Assembly: GCF_024979235.1 (NCBI RefSeq)
Contig: NZ_JANLCM010000001.1
Location: forward strand, 1,178,001-1,242,000
Length of the DNA stretch: 64,000 bases
DNA from: Herbiconiux aconitum
GTDB taxonomy: Bacteria; Actinomycetota; Actinomycetes; Actinomycetales; Microbacteriaceae
Direction of reading: 5' to 3'
Below are positions 33,832 through 42,964 of the stretch, piece by piece (the stretch's first letter is position 1; the number at the start of each line of letters is the position of its first letter). The notes below the pieces were generated by a model. The model did no database searches. It was not told where the DNA came from and saw nothing but the letters and a program-made list of their open reading frames with translations. The translations under genes and the position numbers were made by a program.

Positions 33832-34881
33832 TCAGGCGGTGGTGACGGCCTTCGTGTCGGCGGGCACCCGCACGAGCAGCGCGCCCGCGTCGACCCAGGT
33901 GTGCACCGCCCGCGCCACGCCCCACTCGTCGCCGTCGAGCTGGATCTCCTCCACCCCGTCGAGAGTCAACTCGAAGTCGCGGCCGGTGGAGTAGGAGACC
34001 GAACGCACGTCGTTGTTCAGATCGATGATCTTCCGCCCCGCCGCCGACTTGCGCAGCACGCCGTTCTCGAAAGCGATCTTGTTCCACACCCGCAGCCAGC
34101 CCAAGGGGCCCTCCGGACGCAGGGCGACGATGTCGAGCACGCCGTCGTCGGGTTTGGCATCGGGAATGAGCAGGAGCCCGCCCGGCAGCATGCCGCAATT
34201 GCCCACGATCACCGTGTGAACACTCGTGGAGCGCCACGACGAGCCGTCGAGACGGAAACGCAGCTTCACCGGCTTCAACTCCGGGATGGCGCGGCCGATG
34301 CCGTCGACGTACGCCAGCCATCCGACAGCCTTCTTCAGCTTCTTGTTGGTCTTGGCGATCATCTTCGCGTCGATGCCGAGGCCGGCCATCACCAAGAAGA
34401 CCTTCTCCTCCACCGAATCGTCTTCGCGGGTGACACTGATCACGCCGAGGTCGATGCGCCGGTCCTGTCCGGTGAAGACGGCCGTCACGGCCTGCTCCAC
34501 ATTCGTGAGATTGAGGTCGAGGTTGCGGGCGAGCAGGTTGCCGGTGCCCACCGGCAGCAGTCCGAGCGAGACATCGGTGTCGCGCAGGGCCTCGGCCACC
34601 GAACGTACGGTTCCGTCGCCACCAGCCGCCATGACCACGGATGCGCCCGCCGCCACGGCCGCCCGCGTCACGACGTCGCCCGGGTCGTCTTTCGTGGTCT
34701 CGAACCAGAGGGTCTCGGCCCAGCCGGCCGCCTTCTCCGCTGCGGCCACGACGGGGCGGAGGCGGGAGGCGTCTACCTTGATGGGGTTGACCACTACGGC
34801 GGCTGTTCTGGCTGCCTCGGGGGCCGTGCTTCGCGCGGCCTCCTCGGGCGTCGCCGGTCCCTGCCCGGCGCCGCGCGACAT
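33832..34881 (-). CDS. Diacylglycerol/lipid kinase family protein
   Basis: 349 residues with the DAGK catalytic domain: VVNPIKVD near the start, AAGGDGTVRSVAEAL (the GGDGT motif) and GLLPVGTGNLLARNL, then the C-terminal all-beta domain (GLGIDAKMIAKTNKKLKKAVGWLAY, DGVLDIVALRP, SYSTGRDFELTLDG). It phosphorylates a lipid such as diacylglycerol or a sphingoid/undecaprenyl lipid at the inner membrane face. ATG 34881 is chosen. The frame stays open upstream through a 63-bp tandem repeat to GTG 35034, which would add a repetitive Glu/Lys-rich extension. Confidence 0.88.
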   Translation of the reverse strand: MSRGAGQGPATPEEAARSTAPEAARTAAVVVNPIKVDASRLRPVVAAAEKAAGWAETLWFETTKDDPGDVVTRAAVAAGASVVMAAGGDGTVRSVAEALRDTDVSLGLLPVGTGNLLARNLDLNLTNVEQAVTAVFTGQDRRIDLGVISVTREDDSVEEKVFLVMAGLGIDAKMIAKTNKKLKKAVGWLAYVDGIGRAIPELKPVKLRFRLDGSSWRSTSVHTVIVGNCGMLPGGLLLIPDAKPDDGVLDIVALRPEGPLGWLRVWNKIAFENGVLRKSAAGRKIIDLNNDVRSVSYSTGRDFELTLDGVEEIQLDGDEWGVARAVHTWVDAGALLVRVPADTKAVTTA

Positions 34882-34895
34882 GTTCCGGTGAGGTC

Positions 34896-35021
34896 GCTTC
34901 GCGGCCTCGCCGTCACCCTGGGTCGTCGATAGAGGCCTGTTGCGTTCGGACTCGCTTCGCTTCGCGGCCTCGCCGTCACCATGGGTCGGCGGGGGAGGCC
35001 CGTTGCGTTCGGCTTCGCCTT
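34896..35021. repeat. 63-bp tandem repeat, two copies
   Basis: Copies at 34896-34958 and 34959-35021 both begin GCTTCGCGGCCTCGCCGTCA and share the GTTGCGTTCGG block, with divergence between. The period is 21 codons and the minus-strand frame of the lipid kinase stays open through both. It lies in the divergent gap before serS. Confidence 0.75.
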
Positions 35022-35109
35022 CACGTGCTGCCACGTGCTCACCGTACCGGTTTCGAGGCGCAAAACCGGGCCGCGGGCCGGGGCGGGAGCGCAAAGTAGG
35101 ATGAGAATC

Positions 35110-36378
35110 GTGATCGATCCAGTGCTCTTGCGTGAAATGCCCGATGCCGTCAGGAAATCGCAGCGAGCGCGAGGCTCCTCGGTGCTGCTCGTCGACGAGG
35201 CCATTGCGGCCGACACCGAGCGTCGAGCCGCCATCCTCGAGTTCGAGAACCTGCGCGCCGAGCAGAACGCCTTCGGCAAGAAGGTCGCAGTGGCTCCGAA
35301 AGAGGAGAAGAAGGCGCTCGTCGAGCAGGCGCAGTCCCTCGCCGCATCGGTGAAGCTCGCCAACCAGCGGGCGACGGATGCCGAGAACGCGTTCGTCGAG
35401 ACGGCCCGGCAGATTCAGAACATCGTCATCGACGGCGTGCCCGAAGGCGGCGAAGAGAACTTCGTGACGCTGCGCGAAGTGGGCACCAAACCAGTCTTCG
35501 ACTTCCCGCCGCGCGACCACGTCGAACTCGGTGAAACCCTCGGGGTCTTCGACCTCGCCCGCGGGGCGAAGGTCTCGGGCGCTCGCTTCTACTTCCTCAC
35601 CGGCATCGGCGCCCGCCTCGAGCTCGCACTGATGAACCTCGCGCTCGACCGCTCGCTCGCCGCCGGGTTCACCCCCCTCATCACGCCCACCCTGGTGCGG
35701 CCCGAGACGATGGACGGCACGGGCTTCCTCGGCGAGCACGCCGACGAGGTCTACTACCTGCCGGCCGACGAACTGTTCCTCACCGGAACCAGCGAGGTGG
35801 CGCTCGCCGGATTCCACATGGGTGAGATCCTCGAGTTCCCGGCCGACGGCGCGGGCCTCCGCTACGCGGGCTGGTCGACCTGCTACCGACGCGAAGCCGG
35901 CTCGCACGGAAAAGACACCCGCGGCATCCTGCGCGTGCACCAGTTCAACAAGCTCGAGATGTTCAGCTACGTGCTGCCCGAGAACGCCGAGGCCGAGCAC
36001 GAGGCACTGCTGGGCTACCAGGAGGGGATGCTCACCGACCTCGGTCTCGCCTACCGCGTCATCGACGTGGCCGCCGGCGACCTCGGCTCGAGCGCCGCCC
36101 GCAAGTTCGACACCGAGGCCTGGGTGCCGTCGCAGGAGACCTACCGCGAACTCACCTCGACGTCGAACTGCACCACCTACCAGGCGCGCCGACTCGACAC
36201 GCGCTACCGCACCGAGTCGGGCAAGACCGCCCCGGTCGCGACCCTCAACGGCACCCTCGCCACCACCCGCTGGATCGTGGCGCTGCTCGAGACGCACCAG
36301 CAGGCCGACGGATCGGTCGTGGTGCCGGAGGTGCTGCGGCCCTACCTCGGCGGACTCGAGCTGATCGAGGCCAAGTGA
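35110..36378 (+). CDS. serS: Seryl-tRNA synthetase
   Basis: 422 residues, class II synthetase charging tRNA-Ser. The start [18 protein letters not shown] (GTG 35110) matches the canonical MIDxxLLREN opening; ATG 35101 would add three residues. The long coiled-coil arm spans about 30-100. Motif 2 is in [20 protein letters not shown], with [10 protein letters not shown] preceding it, and motif 3 in [15 protein letters not shown]. Two tRNA-Ser genes lie in the window (37446 and 48332). The HAD gene overlaps its stop by 4 bp. Confidence 0.97.
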   Translation: MIDPVLLREMPDAVRKSQRARGSSVLLVDEAIAADTERRAAILEFENLRAEQNAFGKKVAVAPKEEKKALVEQAQSLAASVKLANQRATDAENAFVETARQIQNIVIDGVPEGGEENFVTLREVGTKPVFDFPPRDHVELGETLGVFDLARGAKVSGARFYFLTGIGARLELALMNLALDRSLAAGFTPLITPTLVRPETMDGTGFLGEHADEVYYLPADELFLTGTSEVALAGFHMGEILEFPADGAGLRYAGWSTCYRREAGSHGKDTRGILRVHQFNKLEMFSYVLPENAEAEHEALLGYQEGMLTDLGLAYRVIDVAAGDLGSSAARKFDTEAWVPSQETYRELTSTSNCTTYQARRLDTRYRTESGKTAPVATLNGTLATTRWIVALLETHQQADGSVVVPEVLRPYLGGLELIEAK

Positions 36379-37280
36379 GCGAGGCACGCGGCGCATCCCC
36401 GATGCGGCCGGTCGGCGCGGATGCTGCGGCCGACGGGTCGGCTGCCCTGCCGGGTGCAGCGGATGTCGCGGCCGACACATCCGCTGACCGCTGGCTCGTG
36501 GCGCTCGACATCGACGGCACCGTGCTGCACGAAGACGGCACCCTGAGCGACATCGTGGGCGCGGAGGTGCGGCGCGTGGTCGCCGAAGGCAACGAGGTGA
36601 TGCTCGCCACAGGCCGCTCGGTCGCCACGACGCTGCCGGTGCTGCAGCTTCTCGGCATCGCTCCCGAGTTCGTGGTGTGCGCGAACGGCGCCATCACCCT
36701 CGAGCGTGACGCTTCGGCGCCGCTCGGCTATCGGCGCGAGCACGTGGAGATCTTCGATCCGGGGCCGGTGCTCACGAAGATCCGTTCGCATCTCAGCGAG
36801 GCGGTGTTCGCGGTGGAAGACGAGGACGGCTTCTTCCGCTACACGGAGGCGTTCCCCGAGACCGTTCTCGGTGCGGGCAGCGAGCAGGTGAGCTTCGAGG
36901 AGTTGATCTCCACCGAGGCGACCCGTGTGGTGGTGATCTCGCCCGATCACGACATGGAGGACTTCCTCGCCGTGGTGGAGCGGATGGGCCTGCACCGGGT
37001 GAGCTACTCGATCGGCTGGACGGCATGGCTCGACATCGCGCCCGACGGCGTGAACAAGGCGACCGGCCTCGAGCGGGTTCGTGAGCGGCTCGGCATCCCG
37101 CGCGACCGCGTGATGGCTATCGGCGATGGGCGCAACGACATCGACATGTTCCGCTGGGCCGGCGAATCGGGCCGGGCCGTGGCGATGGGCCAGGCCCCGC
37201 GCGACGTGATCGACGTGGCGACGGAGGTCACGGCATCCGTCTACGACGACGGGGTGGCCGGGGTGCTCGCCACGCTCTGA
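36375..37280 (+). CDS. HAD-superfamily hydrolase, Cof type
   Basis: 301 residues. HAD motifs: [11 protein letters not shown] (nucleophile Asp, near residue 45), LATGRS (motif II), GVNKATGL (Lys) and [13 protein letters not shown] (motif IV). The cap domain lies between motifs II and III (type IIB), as in Cof phosphatases acting on sugar phosphates or nucleotides. The first 38 residues are an Ala/Asp-rich extension. GTG 36375 overlaps the serS stop (GTGA). Substrate unknown. Confidence 0.92.
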   Translation: MSEARGASPMRPVGADAAADGSAALPGAADVAADTSADRWLVALDIDGTVLHEDGTLSDIVGAEVRRVVAEGNEVMLATGRSVATTLPVLQLLGIAPEFVVCANGAITLERDASAPLGYRREHVEIFDPGPVLTKIRSHLSEAVFAVEDEDGFFRYTEAFPETVLGAGSEQVSFEELISTEATRVVVISPDHDMEDFLAVVERMGLHRVSYSIGWTAWLDIAPDGVNKATGLERVRERLGIPRDRVMAIGDGRNDIDMFRWAGESGRAVAMGQAPRDVIDVATEVTASVYDDGVAGVLATL

Positions 37281-37294
37281 CCGCGCGCACGTGC

Positions 37295-37363
37295 CGACGG
37301 AGTTCGGCGCCCGATGCGGATTGTGCCTCCGTCGTTTCCGCTATTCGCCCCGAAACTCCGTCG
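37295..37363. repeat. Palindromic element downstream of the HAD gene
   Basis: Arms CGACGGAGTT (37295-37304) and AACTCCGTCG (37354-37363) are perfect; pairing continues imperfectly (CGGCG with CGCCCCG). CTCCGTCGTTTC also occurs as a direct repeat in the right half. It begins 14 bp after the HAD stop, so it may terminate that transcript. Confidence 0.65.
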
Positions 37364-37445
37364 TTTCGGCGGCAGTGGTTCGGCGGCGGTGGCGCGTCGG
37401 GCGGTATGCTCGTGGCTGGTTGCGCAGGCTGTGCCGGCGCTTCCG

Positions 37446-37532
37446 GGAGGGCTGTCCGAGCGGCCGATGGAGCCAGTCTTGAAAACTGGTGAGGTGTTAA
37501 AGCCTTCTAGGGTTCGAATCCCTAGCCCTCCG
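37446..37532 (+). tRNA. tRNA-Ser (anticodon UGA)
   Basis: 87 nt. The acceptor arms GGAGGGC/GCCCTCC pair with discriminator G. The anticodon arm is CCAGT-CTTGAAA-ACTGG, reading TGA. A long variable arm (class II) and T-arm TAGGG-TTCGAAT-CCCTA are present. CCA is not encoded. Decodes UCA and other UCN codons. Confidence 0.96.
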
Positions 37533-37541
37533 CCCGATCGC

Positions 37542-37580
37542 TTGCTTCACGAACACCCCGCCCGTACAATTTCACGTACA
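37542..37580 (+). promoter_or_regulatory. Toxin-antitoxin promoter with CGTACA operator repeats
   Basis: TTGCTT (37542-37547), a 17-bp spacer and TACAAT (37565-37570) form a good sigma-70-type promoter. CGTACA at 37563-37568 overlaps the -10 box and repeats at 37575-37580. TGTACA-like sites are the known targets of YefM, so autorepression by the antitoxin is expected. Confidence 0.65.
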
Positions 37581-37591
37581 GGAGGTGTGAC

Positions 37592-37843
37592 GTGAAAATC
37601 ATGTCGTATTCGGAGTCCCGAGCGCACTACGCCGAGACGTTGTCGTCGGTCGTCGACGACAGCGAAGAGGTCGTCATCACGCGCGCCGGCCACGAACCCG
37701 TCGTGATGGTGTCGCTCGCCGAGTACGAGTCGCTGAAGGAGACGGCATACCTGTTGCGGAGTCCCGAAAACGCCCGGCGGTTGCTCGGCGCGATCGGCCG
37801 TCTGGAATCCGGGCACGGTCGCGAGCGCGATCTGGACGAATGA
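37592..37843 (+). CDS. yefM: Type II antitoxin, YefM/Phd family
   Basis: 83 residues. The N-terminal Phd/YefM DNA-binding domain is seen in MSYSESRAHYAETLSSVVDDSEEVVITR and the family motif EPVVMVSLAEYESLKETAYLL. The C-terminus (ARRLLGAIGRLESG) is the toxin-neutralising helix region. GTG 37592 has AGGAGG 6 bp upstream; ATG 37601 is an alternative. Its stop overlaps the toxin ATG (ATGA), the usual coupled antitoxin-first order. Confidence 0.94.
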   Translation: MKIMSYSESRAHYAETLSSVVDDSEEVVITRAGHEPVVMVSLAEYESLKETAYLLRSPENARRLLGAIGRLESGHGRERDLDE

Positions 37844-38100
37844 AGTTCGTCTGGGACGAAGAGGCCTGGGCAGACTACGAGTGGTGGCAGGCTCAGGATC
37901 GCCGCATCGTGAAGCGCATCAACACACTTCTTCGCGACATCGCCCGCAATGGCAATGAGGGAATCGGCAAACCCGAGGCACTGAAGCACGGCTTCCACGG
38001 TTTCTGGTCGCGACGCATCTCGGATGAACATCGGCTGGTCTACCGAGTCGAGAGCGATCAGGTGCTCGTCGCCGGCTGCCGCTACCACTACGGCAGCTGA
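37840..38100 (+). CDS. yoeB: Type II toxin, YoeB/Txe ribosome-dependent mRNA interferase
   Basis: 86 residues matching YoeB: WDEEAWADYEWWQAQDRR at the start, KRINTLLRDIARN, GIGKPEALKHGFHGFWSRRISDEHRLVYR and the catalytic C-terminal RYHYGS with the conserved His-Tyr. The catalytic Glu and Arg regions are intact, so it should be active when freed from YefM, cleaving mRNA in the ribosomal A site. The pair follows a tRNA-Ser by 60 bp. Confidence 0.94.
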   Translation: MKFVWDEEAWADYEWWQAQDRRIVKRINTLLRDIARNGNEGIGKPEALKHGFHGFWSRRISDEHRLVYRVESDQVLVAGCRYHYGS

Positions 38101-38138
38101 CCCGAGGAGCTTCCCGCCGGCGCGGGCGCCCGGGTGAA

Positions 38139-39041
38139 TCAGCCGAACCAGCGGCGCCCCTCGGTGGGGGTCGCGGCCGACGCACGCACGTTCTCGACCA
38201 GCGCACGGATCTGCGGCCGACGCTCGGCCCCGCGCCGCACGGCGAGCGACAGAACCCAAGGGGCCATCGGCTCCGACAGGGGCACTCGCACGCATCCGGT
38301 CGTGTCGATCATGTCGGGCACCACTGCCACCCCGAAACCGGCGGCGACGCAGGGCGCCACGTTCGGCAGATCGGCCAGCTCGGCGGCGATGTGCCGCACG
38401 ATGCCTCGCTCGGCGAGTGCCTGGTCGAGCTGCACCCGGTTACCGAAGCCCGGCAGCACGTCGACCCATTCGTCGGCGGCCAGCTCGGCCAGCGACACCG
38501 ACGGGTTGCCCGCGAGCCGGTGCCCCTCGGGCAGCAGGGCCACGAACTCCACGCTCACGAGCGGCCACGAGTCGAGGTCGGGCGGTGTGGGCACAGCGGT
38601 GAAGGCCAGGTCGAGGCGCCCGTGCGCGAGGTCGTCGAGCAGCCCCGTCGACCCGGTCGGCGATGCCACCAGCTGGATGTCGACGAGCGGATGCTCCCGC
38701 CGGAACCCCGCGAGGATCACCGGCAGATCGAGCACCTGCAGCGCTGCGAAGGTGCCGATACGCACCCGGCCGCGAAGCCCTGATGCCGTCTCGGTCGCGA
38801 CCTGACGCAATCCCTCGAGGTCGTCGAGCAGCGCCCGCGCGAGCGGCAGCAGCGCCTCCCCGGGCGGCAGCAGCTGCACCGTCTTGGTGGTGCGCTCGAA
38901 CAGCCGCACGCCCAGCTCGCGCTCCAGACTGCGCAACCCCGCCGACACCGTCGACTGAGCCACGAACAGGCGTTCGGATGCCCGGGTCACGCTCTGTTCG
39001 TCGGCGACGGTCACGAAGTAGTCGAGCAGGCGGGTCTCCAT
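38139..39041 (-). CDS. LysR-family transcriptional regulator
   Basis: 300 residues from ATG 39041 (METRLLDYFVTVADEQS); ATG 39053 would add four. The winged HTH is complete (SVTRASERLFVAQSTVSAGLRSLERELGVRLFER), followed by a substrate-binding domain (RVRIGTFAALQVLDLP, GRLDLAFTAVP, LLPEGHRLA, GFGVAVVPDMI). It is divergent from an MFS exporter with an AT-rich dyad between, the standard layout for a LysR protein that activates its neighbour. Confidence 0.93.
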   Translation of the reverse strand: METRLLDYFVTVADEQSVTRASERLFVAQSTVSAGLRSLERELGVRLFERTTKTVQLLPPGEALLPLARALLDDLEGLRQVATETASGLRGRVRIGTFAALQVLDLPVILAGFRREHPLVDIQLVASPTGSTGLLDDLAHGRLDLAFTAVPTPPDLDSWPLVSVEFVALLPEGHRLAGNPSVSLAELAADEWVDVLPGFGNRVQLDQALAERGIVRHIAAELADLPNVAPCVAAGFGVAVVPDMIDTTGCVRVPLSEPMAPWVLSLAVRRGAERRPQIRALVENVRASAATPTEGRRWFG

Positions 39042-39059
39042 GCCATCGATCATAGAACA

Positions 39060-39090
39060 AAACGATTATTGTCATCAAAACTATTCGTTT
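39060..39090. promoter_or_regulatory. Candidate LysR operator
   Basis: AAACGATTA (39060-39068) and TATTCGTTT (39082-39090) are inverted repeats matching at 8 of 9 positions, in a markedly AT-rich patch between the divergent LysR and MFS genes. Confidence 0.6.
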
Positions 39091-39123
39091 GACTCGATGT
39101 ATGCGTCGGCGCATCATCGAAGC

Positions 39124-40371
39124 ATGACTTCCACCGCCGCCGTTCCACTGACGACTCCCGTGCTCCGCAGCCTCCGCCTTCCGCACAGTGCGGGGTTCTG
39201 GGTGACAGCGGTCGCCTTCTTCGTGATGATGGCGTTCAACACCGTTCCCACCCCGCTGTATTCGCTCTACCAGCAGCGCGACGGTTTCCCGACCGTGGTC
39301 GTGACCGTCATCTTCGCCGCCTACTCGATCGGTGTGATGCTGGCGCTGTATCTCGCCGGACACCTGAGCGATCGAGTGGGTCGCCGTCGCGTCTTCCTCG
39401 CCGCCGTCGTCATCGAGGTGCTGGCGGCCGTGATGTTCCTCGTGTGGTCGGCTCCGGTCGGGCTGGTGGTCGCGCGCTTCGTCGCCGGACTCGGCATCGG
39501 GATGCTCACCGCGACCGCCACCGCACACCTGGCCGACCTGCGCCGCCTCGCCCGCCCCGATGCGGGTATCGGCTTCGCCGCCACTATCGCGGGTGTGGCG
39601 AACATGGGCGGCCTCGCCCTCGGCCCGCTGATCGGCGGTGTCTTCGCCGAATGGGTTCCGATGCCCCTGGTAGCTCCCTACCTGGCGTTCCTGGCCGCAC
39701 TCGTGGCGATCGGCTTCGCCTACGCCTTCGTGCCGGAGACGGTCGACACCGCTCGCGAGCACGCGCCCTACCGCCCGCAGCGGGTGCGCGTGCCGCGGGA
39801 GAGCCGCGGCGCCTACTGGGCGGCGGGCATCGGCGGTTTCGTCGCCTTCGCCATCACGGGGCTGTTCGGCTCGGTCGCCCCGACCTTCCTCGTGCAGATC
39901 CTTCATCAGAGCGACCGCTTCGTCGCCGGGCTCGTGGCGTTCTCGGTGTTCGGTGCCGCGGCGCTGTCACAGGTGGTGTTCTCGACGATGACGACCCGTT
40001 CGCAGCTCGTGTTGGGTGTGACGTCGATCATCGTGGGACTTCTCGCCCTCGGGGTGGCCGATCTGGCGGGCTCGGTCGTGCTTTTCGTGGGCGGCGGAAT
40101 CGTGGCCGGAGCGGGCGTGGGCCTGGTCTTCCGGGGCGCGCTCGCCACTGCTGGCGCACTGGCCGGCGAAGGCAATCGCAGTGAGATCACCGCCGGCATC
40201 TTCCTGCTCTCGTTCGCGGGCATGACTGCGGTGCCTCTGCTCATCGGAGTCGCGCTGCTCATCCTCCCGCTCGTGCCGGTGCTGCTCGGCGCGGTGGTGG
40301 CCATGCTCGCTCTGATCGTGTGGGCCGGGCCGTTGATGGTGCGGGCGACGTCGACACGTGCAGAATCGTGA
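39124..40371 (+). CDS. MFS transporter (12 TM, DHA1-like)
   Basis: 415 residues with about 12 membrane helices. Helix 1 contains FVMMAFNTVPTPLYSLYQ, the loop-2/3 signature is GHLSDRVGRRRVF, and motif C-like GVANMGGLALGPLIGG is in TM5. A likely exporter of small hydrophobic compounds or sugars; the substrate is unknown. ATG 39124 follows the probable LysR operator. Expression is probably controlled by the divergent LysR protein. Confidence 0.92.
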   Translation: MTSTAAVPLTTPVLRSLRLPHSAGFWVTAVAFFVMMAFNTVPTPLYSLYQQRDGFPTVVVTVIFAAYSIGVMLALYLAGHLSDRVGRRRVFLAAVVIEVLAAVMFLVWSAPVGLVVARFVAGLGIGMLTATATAHLADLRRLARPDAGIGFAATIAGVANMGGLALGPLIGGVFAEWVPMPLVAPYLAFLAALVAIGFAYAFVPETVDTAREHAPYRPQRVRVPRESRGAYWAAGIGGFVAFAITGLFGSVAPTFLVQILHQSDRFVAGLVAFSVFGAAALSQVVFSTMTTRSQLVLGVTSIIVGLLALGVADLAGSVVLFVGGGIVAGAGVGLVFRGALATAGALAGEGNRSEITAGIFLLSFAGMTAVPLLIGVALLILPLVPVLLGAVVAMLALIVWAGPLMVRATSTRAES

Positions 40372-40613
40372 TGCAGACAATCGCCCCACGTGCTCGTTTC
40401 CTGTGGTTTCCCGCATTTGGAGATCGAGGCCTCGACGGCGGTTAACCCCCCGTTGTAGGGTCGGCGAGTCGGCGTGCATCGTCGGCACGGGGCGAGCAAT
40501 TGGACACGGGCGCGAGGGCGCCGACACAACTCCGCCCTGCCTTCTCGCGTGCATCCGTCAGCATCTGCCCGCCTTGTCATTCCCGATCGACCCGGTGACA
40601 AGGAGCCGAATCA

Positions 40614-41840
40614 ATGAAGAAACGGACCATTCTGGGCGCTGCGTGCGCCGCTACCATCGCAGCTGTCGCAGTTGCCGCCCCCGCCTATGCCGGCGGGCAC
40701 CATGGCGGCGGCTGGCACCATGACGTGCCTGAGGCGCCGACTCTGAGCCTCGATCCCGTCGCGACGCTCGCGGAGGGGTTGGTCTCGCCCTTGAGTCTTG
40801 ACGTCGACAGGCGCGGCGACGCCTACCTCTCGCAGAACTTCATCGGGGAGCTGACCGGGGTGAGCGAAGACGGCGTCGTTTCGTCGCTCGCCACCGCATC
40901 CGTTCCTGGGCAGGAGATCGGCGCGGTGTCGTCGCGGCACGGCACCGTCTACTTCAGCCAGAACGACCAGCCCACCGGCGTGGCCAACCTGATGTCGCTC
41001 GAAGAGGGCGGAACCCCCGAACTCCTCGCCGACCTCGGCGCCTACGAGGCCGAGTTCAACCCCGACCAGGTGAACACGTACGGCTTCACCGACCTCGATC
41101 CGGCCTGCGCGGCCCTGATCGATCCGACCGGCCCCGCCGGCCCGCCCACGTATACGGGAATCGTCGACGCGCATCCGTACGCCTCGCTCGCCCTGCGTAA
41201 CGCGATCTACGTCGCGGATGCCGGCGGCAACGACATCCTGCGCGTCGACTACGACGGGGAGATCTCGACCGCCGCCGTGCTGCCTCCGGGTGAGCCCGTC
41301 GCGGTGACTCCCGAGCTCGCCGCCCAGTTCGCGTTCCCGGACTGCGTCGTGGGCCACGGCTACTCCTTCGAGCCGGTGCCGACGGATGTCGAGCGCGGCA
41401 ATGACGGCTGGCTCTACGTCTCGACCTTGCCGGGCGGACCGGAAGACCCGAGCCTCGGCCTCCGCGGCAGCGTCTACAAGGTGAACCCGCACGACGGTGA
41501 GGTGGAACTCGTCGCCACCGGCTTCGGCGGCGCCACCGGCATCGCGGTCGACAAGGATTCCGGCGTGGTGCTGGTGGCCGAGCTGTTCGGCGGACCGGAG
41601 GGCACCGGCCAGATCTCGGCCCTGTCGTCGCGTTCCGACGAGGTGTTCGCCACCTTCCCGGTGTCGTCGCCGGCGGCGATCGAGTTGCGTGACGGAATGG
41701 TCTACGCGACGACGGATGCCTTCGTGCCCGACGAATCCGGAAACCCCCAGCCGATCGGCAAGCTGAGCCTGTACCAGCTGACCGACGCCGATCACGGCGG
41801 CTGCTGGGGCGACGACGGGGAGCACGAAGAGGAGAACTAA
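40614..41840 (+). CDS. Secreted ScyD/ScyE-family beta-propeller protein
   Basis: 408 residues. The signal peptide ends at APAYA near residue 26, then a His/Gly-rich stretch (GGHHGGGWHHD). NHL-like strands repeat through the mature protein (PLSLDVDRRGDAYLSQNFIG, NAIYVADAGGNDILRVDYDGE, ATGIAVDKDSG), as in ScyD/ScyE-family proteins. Acidic C-terminus. AAGGAG lies 7 bp upstream of the ATG. Function in actinobacteria is unknown. About 240 bp upstream show no clear gene or operator. A hairpin terminator follows. Confidence 0.88.
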   Translation: MKKRTILGAACAATIAAVAVAAPAYAGGHHGGGWHHDVPEAPTLSLDPVATLAEGLVSPLSLDVDRRGDAYLSQNFIGELTGVSEDGVVSSLATASVPGQEIGAVSSRHGTVYFSQNDQPTGVANLMSLEEGGTPELLADLGAYEAEFNPDQVNTYGFTDLDPACAALIDPTGPAGPPTYTGIVDAHPYASLALRNAIYVADAGGNDILRVDYDGEISTAAVLPPGEPVAVTPELAAQFAFPDCVVGHGYSFEPVPTDVERGNDGWLYVSTLPGGPEDPSLGLRGSVYKVNPHDGEVELVATGFGGATGIAVDKDSGVVLVAELFGGPEGTGQISALSSRSDEVFATFPVSSPAAIELRDGMVYATTDAFVPDESGNPQPIGKLSLYQLTDADHGGCWGDDGEHEEEN

Positions 41841-41862
41841 CCTCCGCCTCCCCGAATGAAGC

Positions 41863-41900
41863 GCGGCGCCCTCCGACCTCCCCCGGTCGTGGGGCGCCGC
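41863..41900. terminator. Bidirectional hairpin terminator
   Basis: GCGGCGCCC (41863-41871) pairs with GGGCGCCGC (41892-41900), and an inner CGACC/GGTCG stem (41874-41878 with 41885-41889) extends it. It lies between the convergent ScyD-like and AraC genes. Confidence 0.75.
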
Positions 41901-41919
41901 CACTGTCTGTCGACTCCGT

Positions 41920-42807
41920 TCAGATCACGGGCGGCCGGGCGATCGCCCGCAGTCGCACGGCGTCGCGCGCGGGCGGTTCACCGAAGGCGCGGCGGTATTC
42001 GCGGCTGAACTGGGAAGGGCTGTCGTAGCCGACCCGGAAGCCGACCCCCGCGATGTCGTCGCCGTCGGTGAGCAGCAGGGTGCGCGCCTCCTGCAGGCGG
42101 ATCTGCTTCTGGAATTGGATCGGGGTCATGGATGTCGCCGACCGGAAGTGCCGGTGGAAGGCTGACGTGCTCATCCGCGCGATCCCCGCCAGCTTCTCGA
42201 CCCGGAGGGGTTCGGCGTAGTGCTCGCGTATCCACCCCACCGACCGTGACACCCGGGCGAGACTGCCGTCGGCCACGCCGATCTGGCGCACCAGGCCACC
42301 CTGGTCGCTCGTGAGCAGTCGCCAGAGGATCTCGCGGCGGTAGGCCTCCGCGAGCACTGGGATGTCGGCCGGCCGGTCGAGCAGGCCGAGCATCCGCACC
42401 ACCGCGTCGATCAGCGCGGGCTCGGCATCACTCACTGCCATGGCTGTGACGATCGGAGCGGCCGGAGCGGGGGTCTCGAGCAACAGTGCTGCGAGGAGGG
42501 CCGGCTCGAGGGCGATCGTGACCACTGCGAAGGGCTGCTCCGCACTCGCTTCGAGCACGCGACCGGTGACCGGCAGATCGAGTGAAGCCACCAGGAACTG
42601 GCCGGCGCGGTAGTCGTAGGCCGTGCCGTTCAGCACGGTGCGCTTCGCGCCCTGGGCGATGAGTGACATCGAGGCGTACGACATCACCGACGCCGGCTCG
42701 GTGGGAACGGTGGAGACGCCGATGCTCACGCCGGGCAGCACGTCGTGCCGCACCCCGCCGTGCGAGTGCCGCAGGATCTGTTCGCGCAGTTCAGCTGTTC
42801 CGGCCAT
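41920..42807 (-). CDS. AraC-family transcriptional regulator
   Basis: 295 residues. An N-terminal AraC_N-type domain (GVSIGVSTVPTEPASVMSYASMSL, ending at about 185) is followed by two C-terminal HTHs (EKLAGIARMSTSAFHRHFRSATSMTPIQFQK and GVGFRVGYDSPSQFSREYRRAFGEPP). ATG 42807 chosen; in-frame GTG and TTG lie just upstream. It is divergent from an aldo/keto reductase, a pairing common for this AraC subfamily, so it probably activates that gene in response to an aldehyde or alcohol. Confidence 0.93.
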   Translation of the reverse strand: MAGTAELREQILRHSHGGVRHDVLPGVSIGVSTVPTEPASVMSYASMSLIAQGAKRTVLNGTAYDYRAGQFLVASLDLPVTGRVLEASAEQPFAVVTIALEPALLAALLLETPAPAAPIVTAMAVSDAEPALIDAVVRMLGLLDRPADIPVLAEAYRREILWRLLTSDQGGLVRQIGVADGSLARVSRSVGWIREHYAEPLRVEKLAGIARMSTSAFHRHFRSATSMTPIQFQKQIRLQEARTLLLTDGDDIAGVGFRVGYDSPSQFSREYRRAFGEPPARDAVRLRAIARPPVI

Positions 42808-42964
42808 GGTCACAGTCAAGCACGTGGATGGCGGTGTATCACACGATCCGGTTGCTTACGGCAGGATCGTGCAAGAGGTCGACAGGATCGGTCTACGCTC
42901 TACGGGGTGCTCGGTGTTTTCCTGGATGAGCGGTGCAGACGCGCCGGGTAAAGGAATGACAGAC

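Noticed and set aside
34882-36480. Extension of the lipid kinase frame upstream across serS
   Set aside because: It is antisense to serS, whose motifs are unambiguous; only the extension to 35034 is worth considering.
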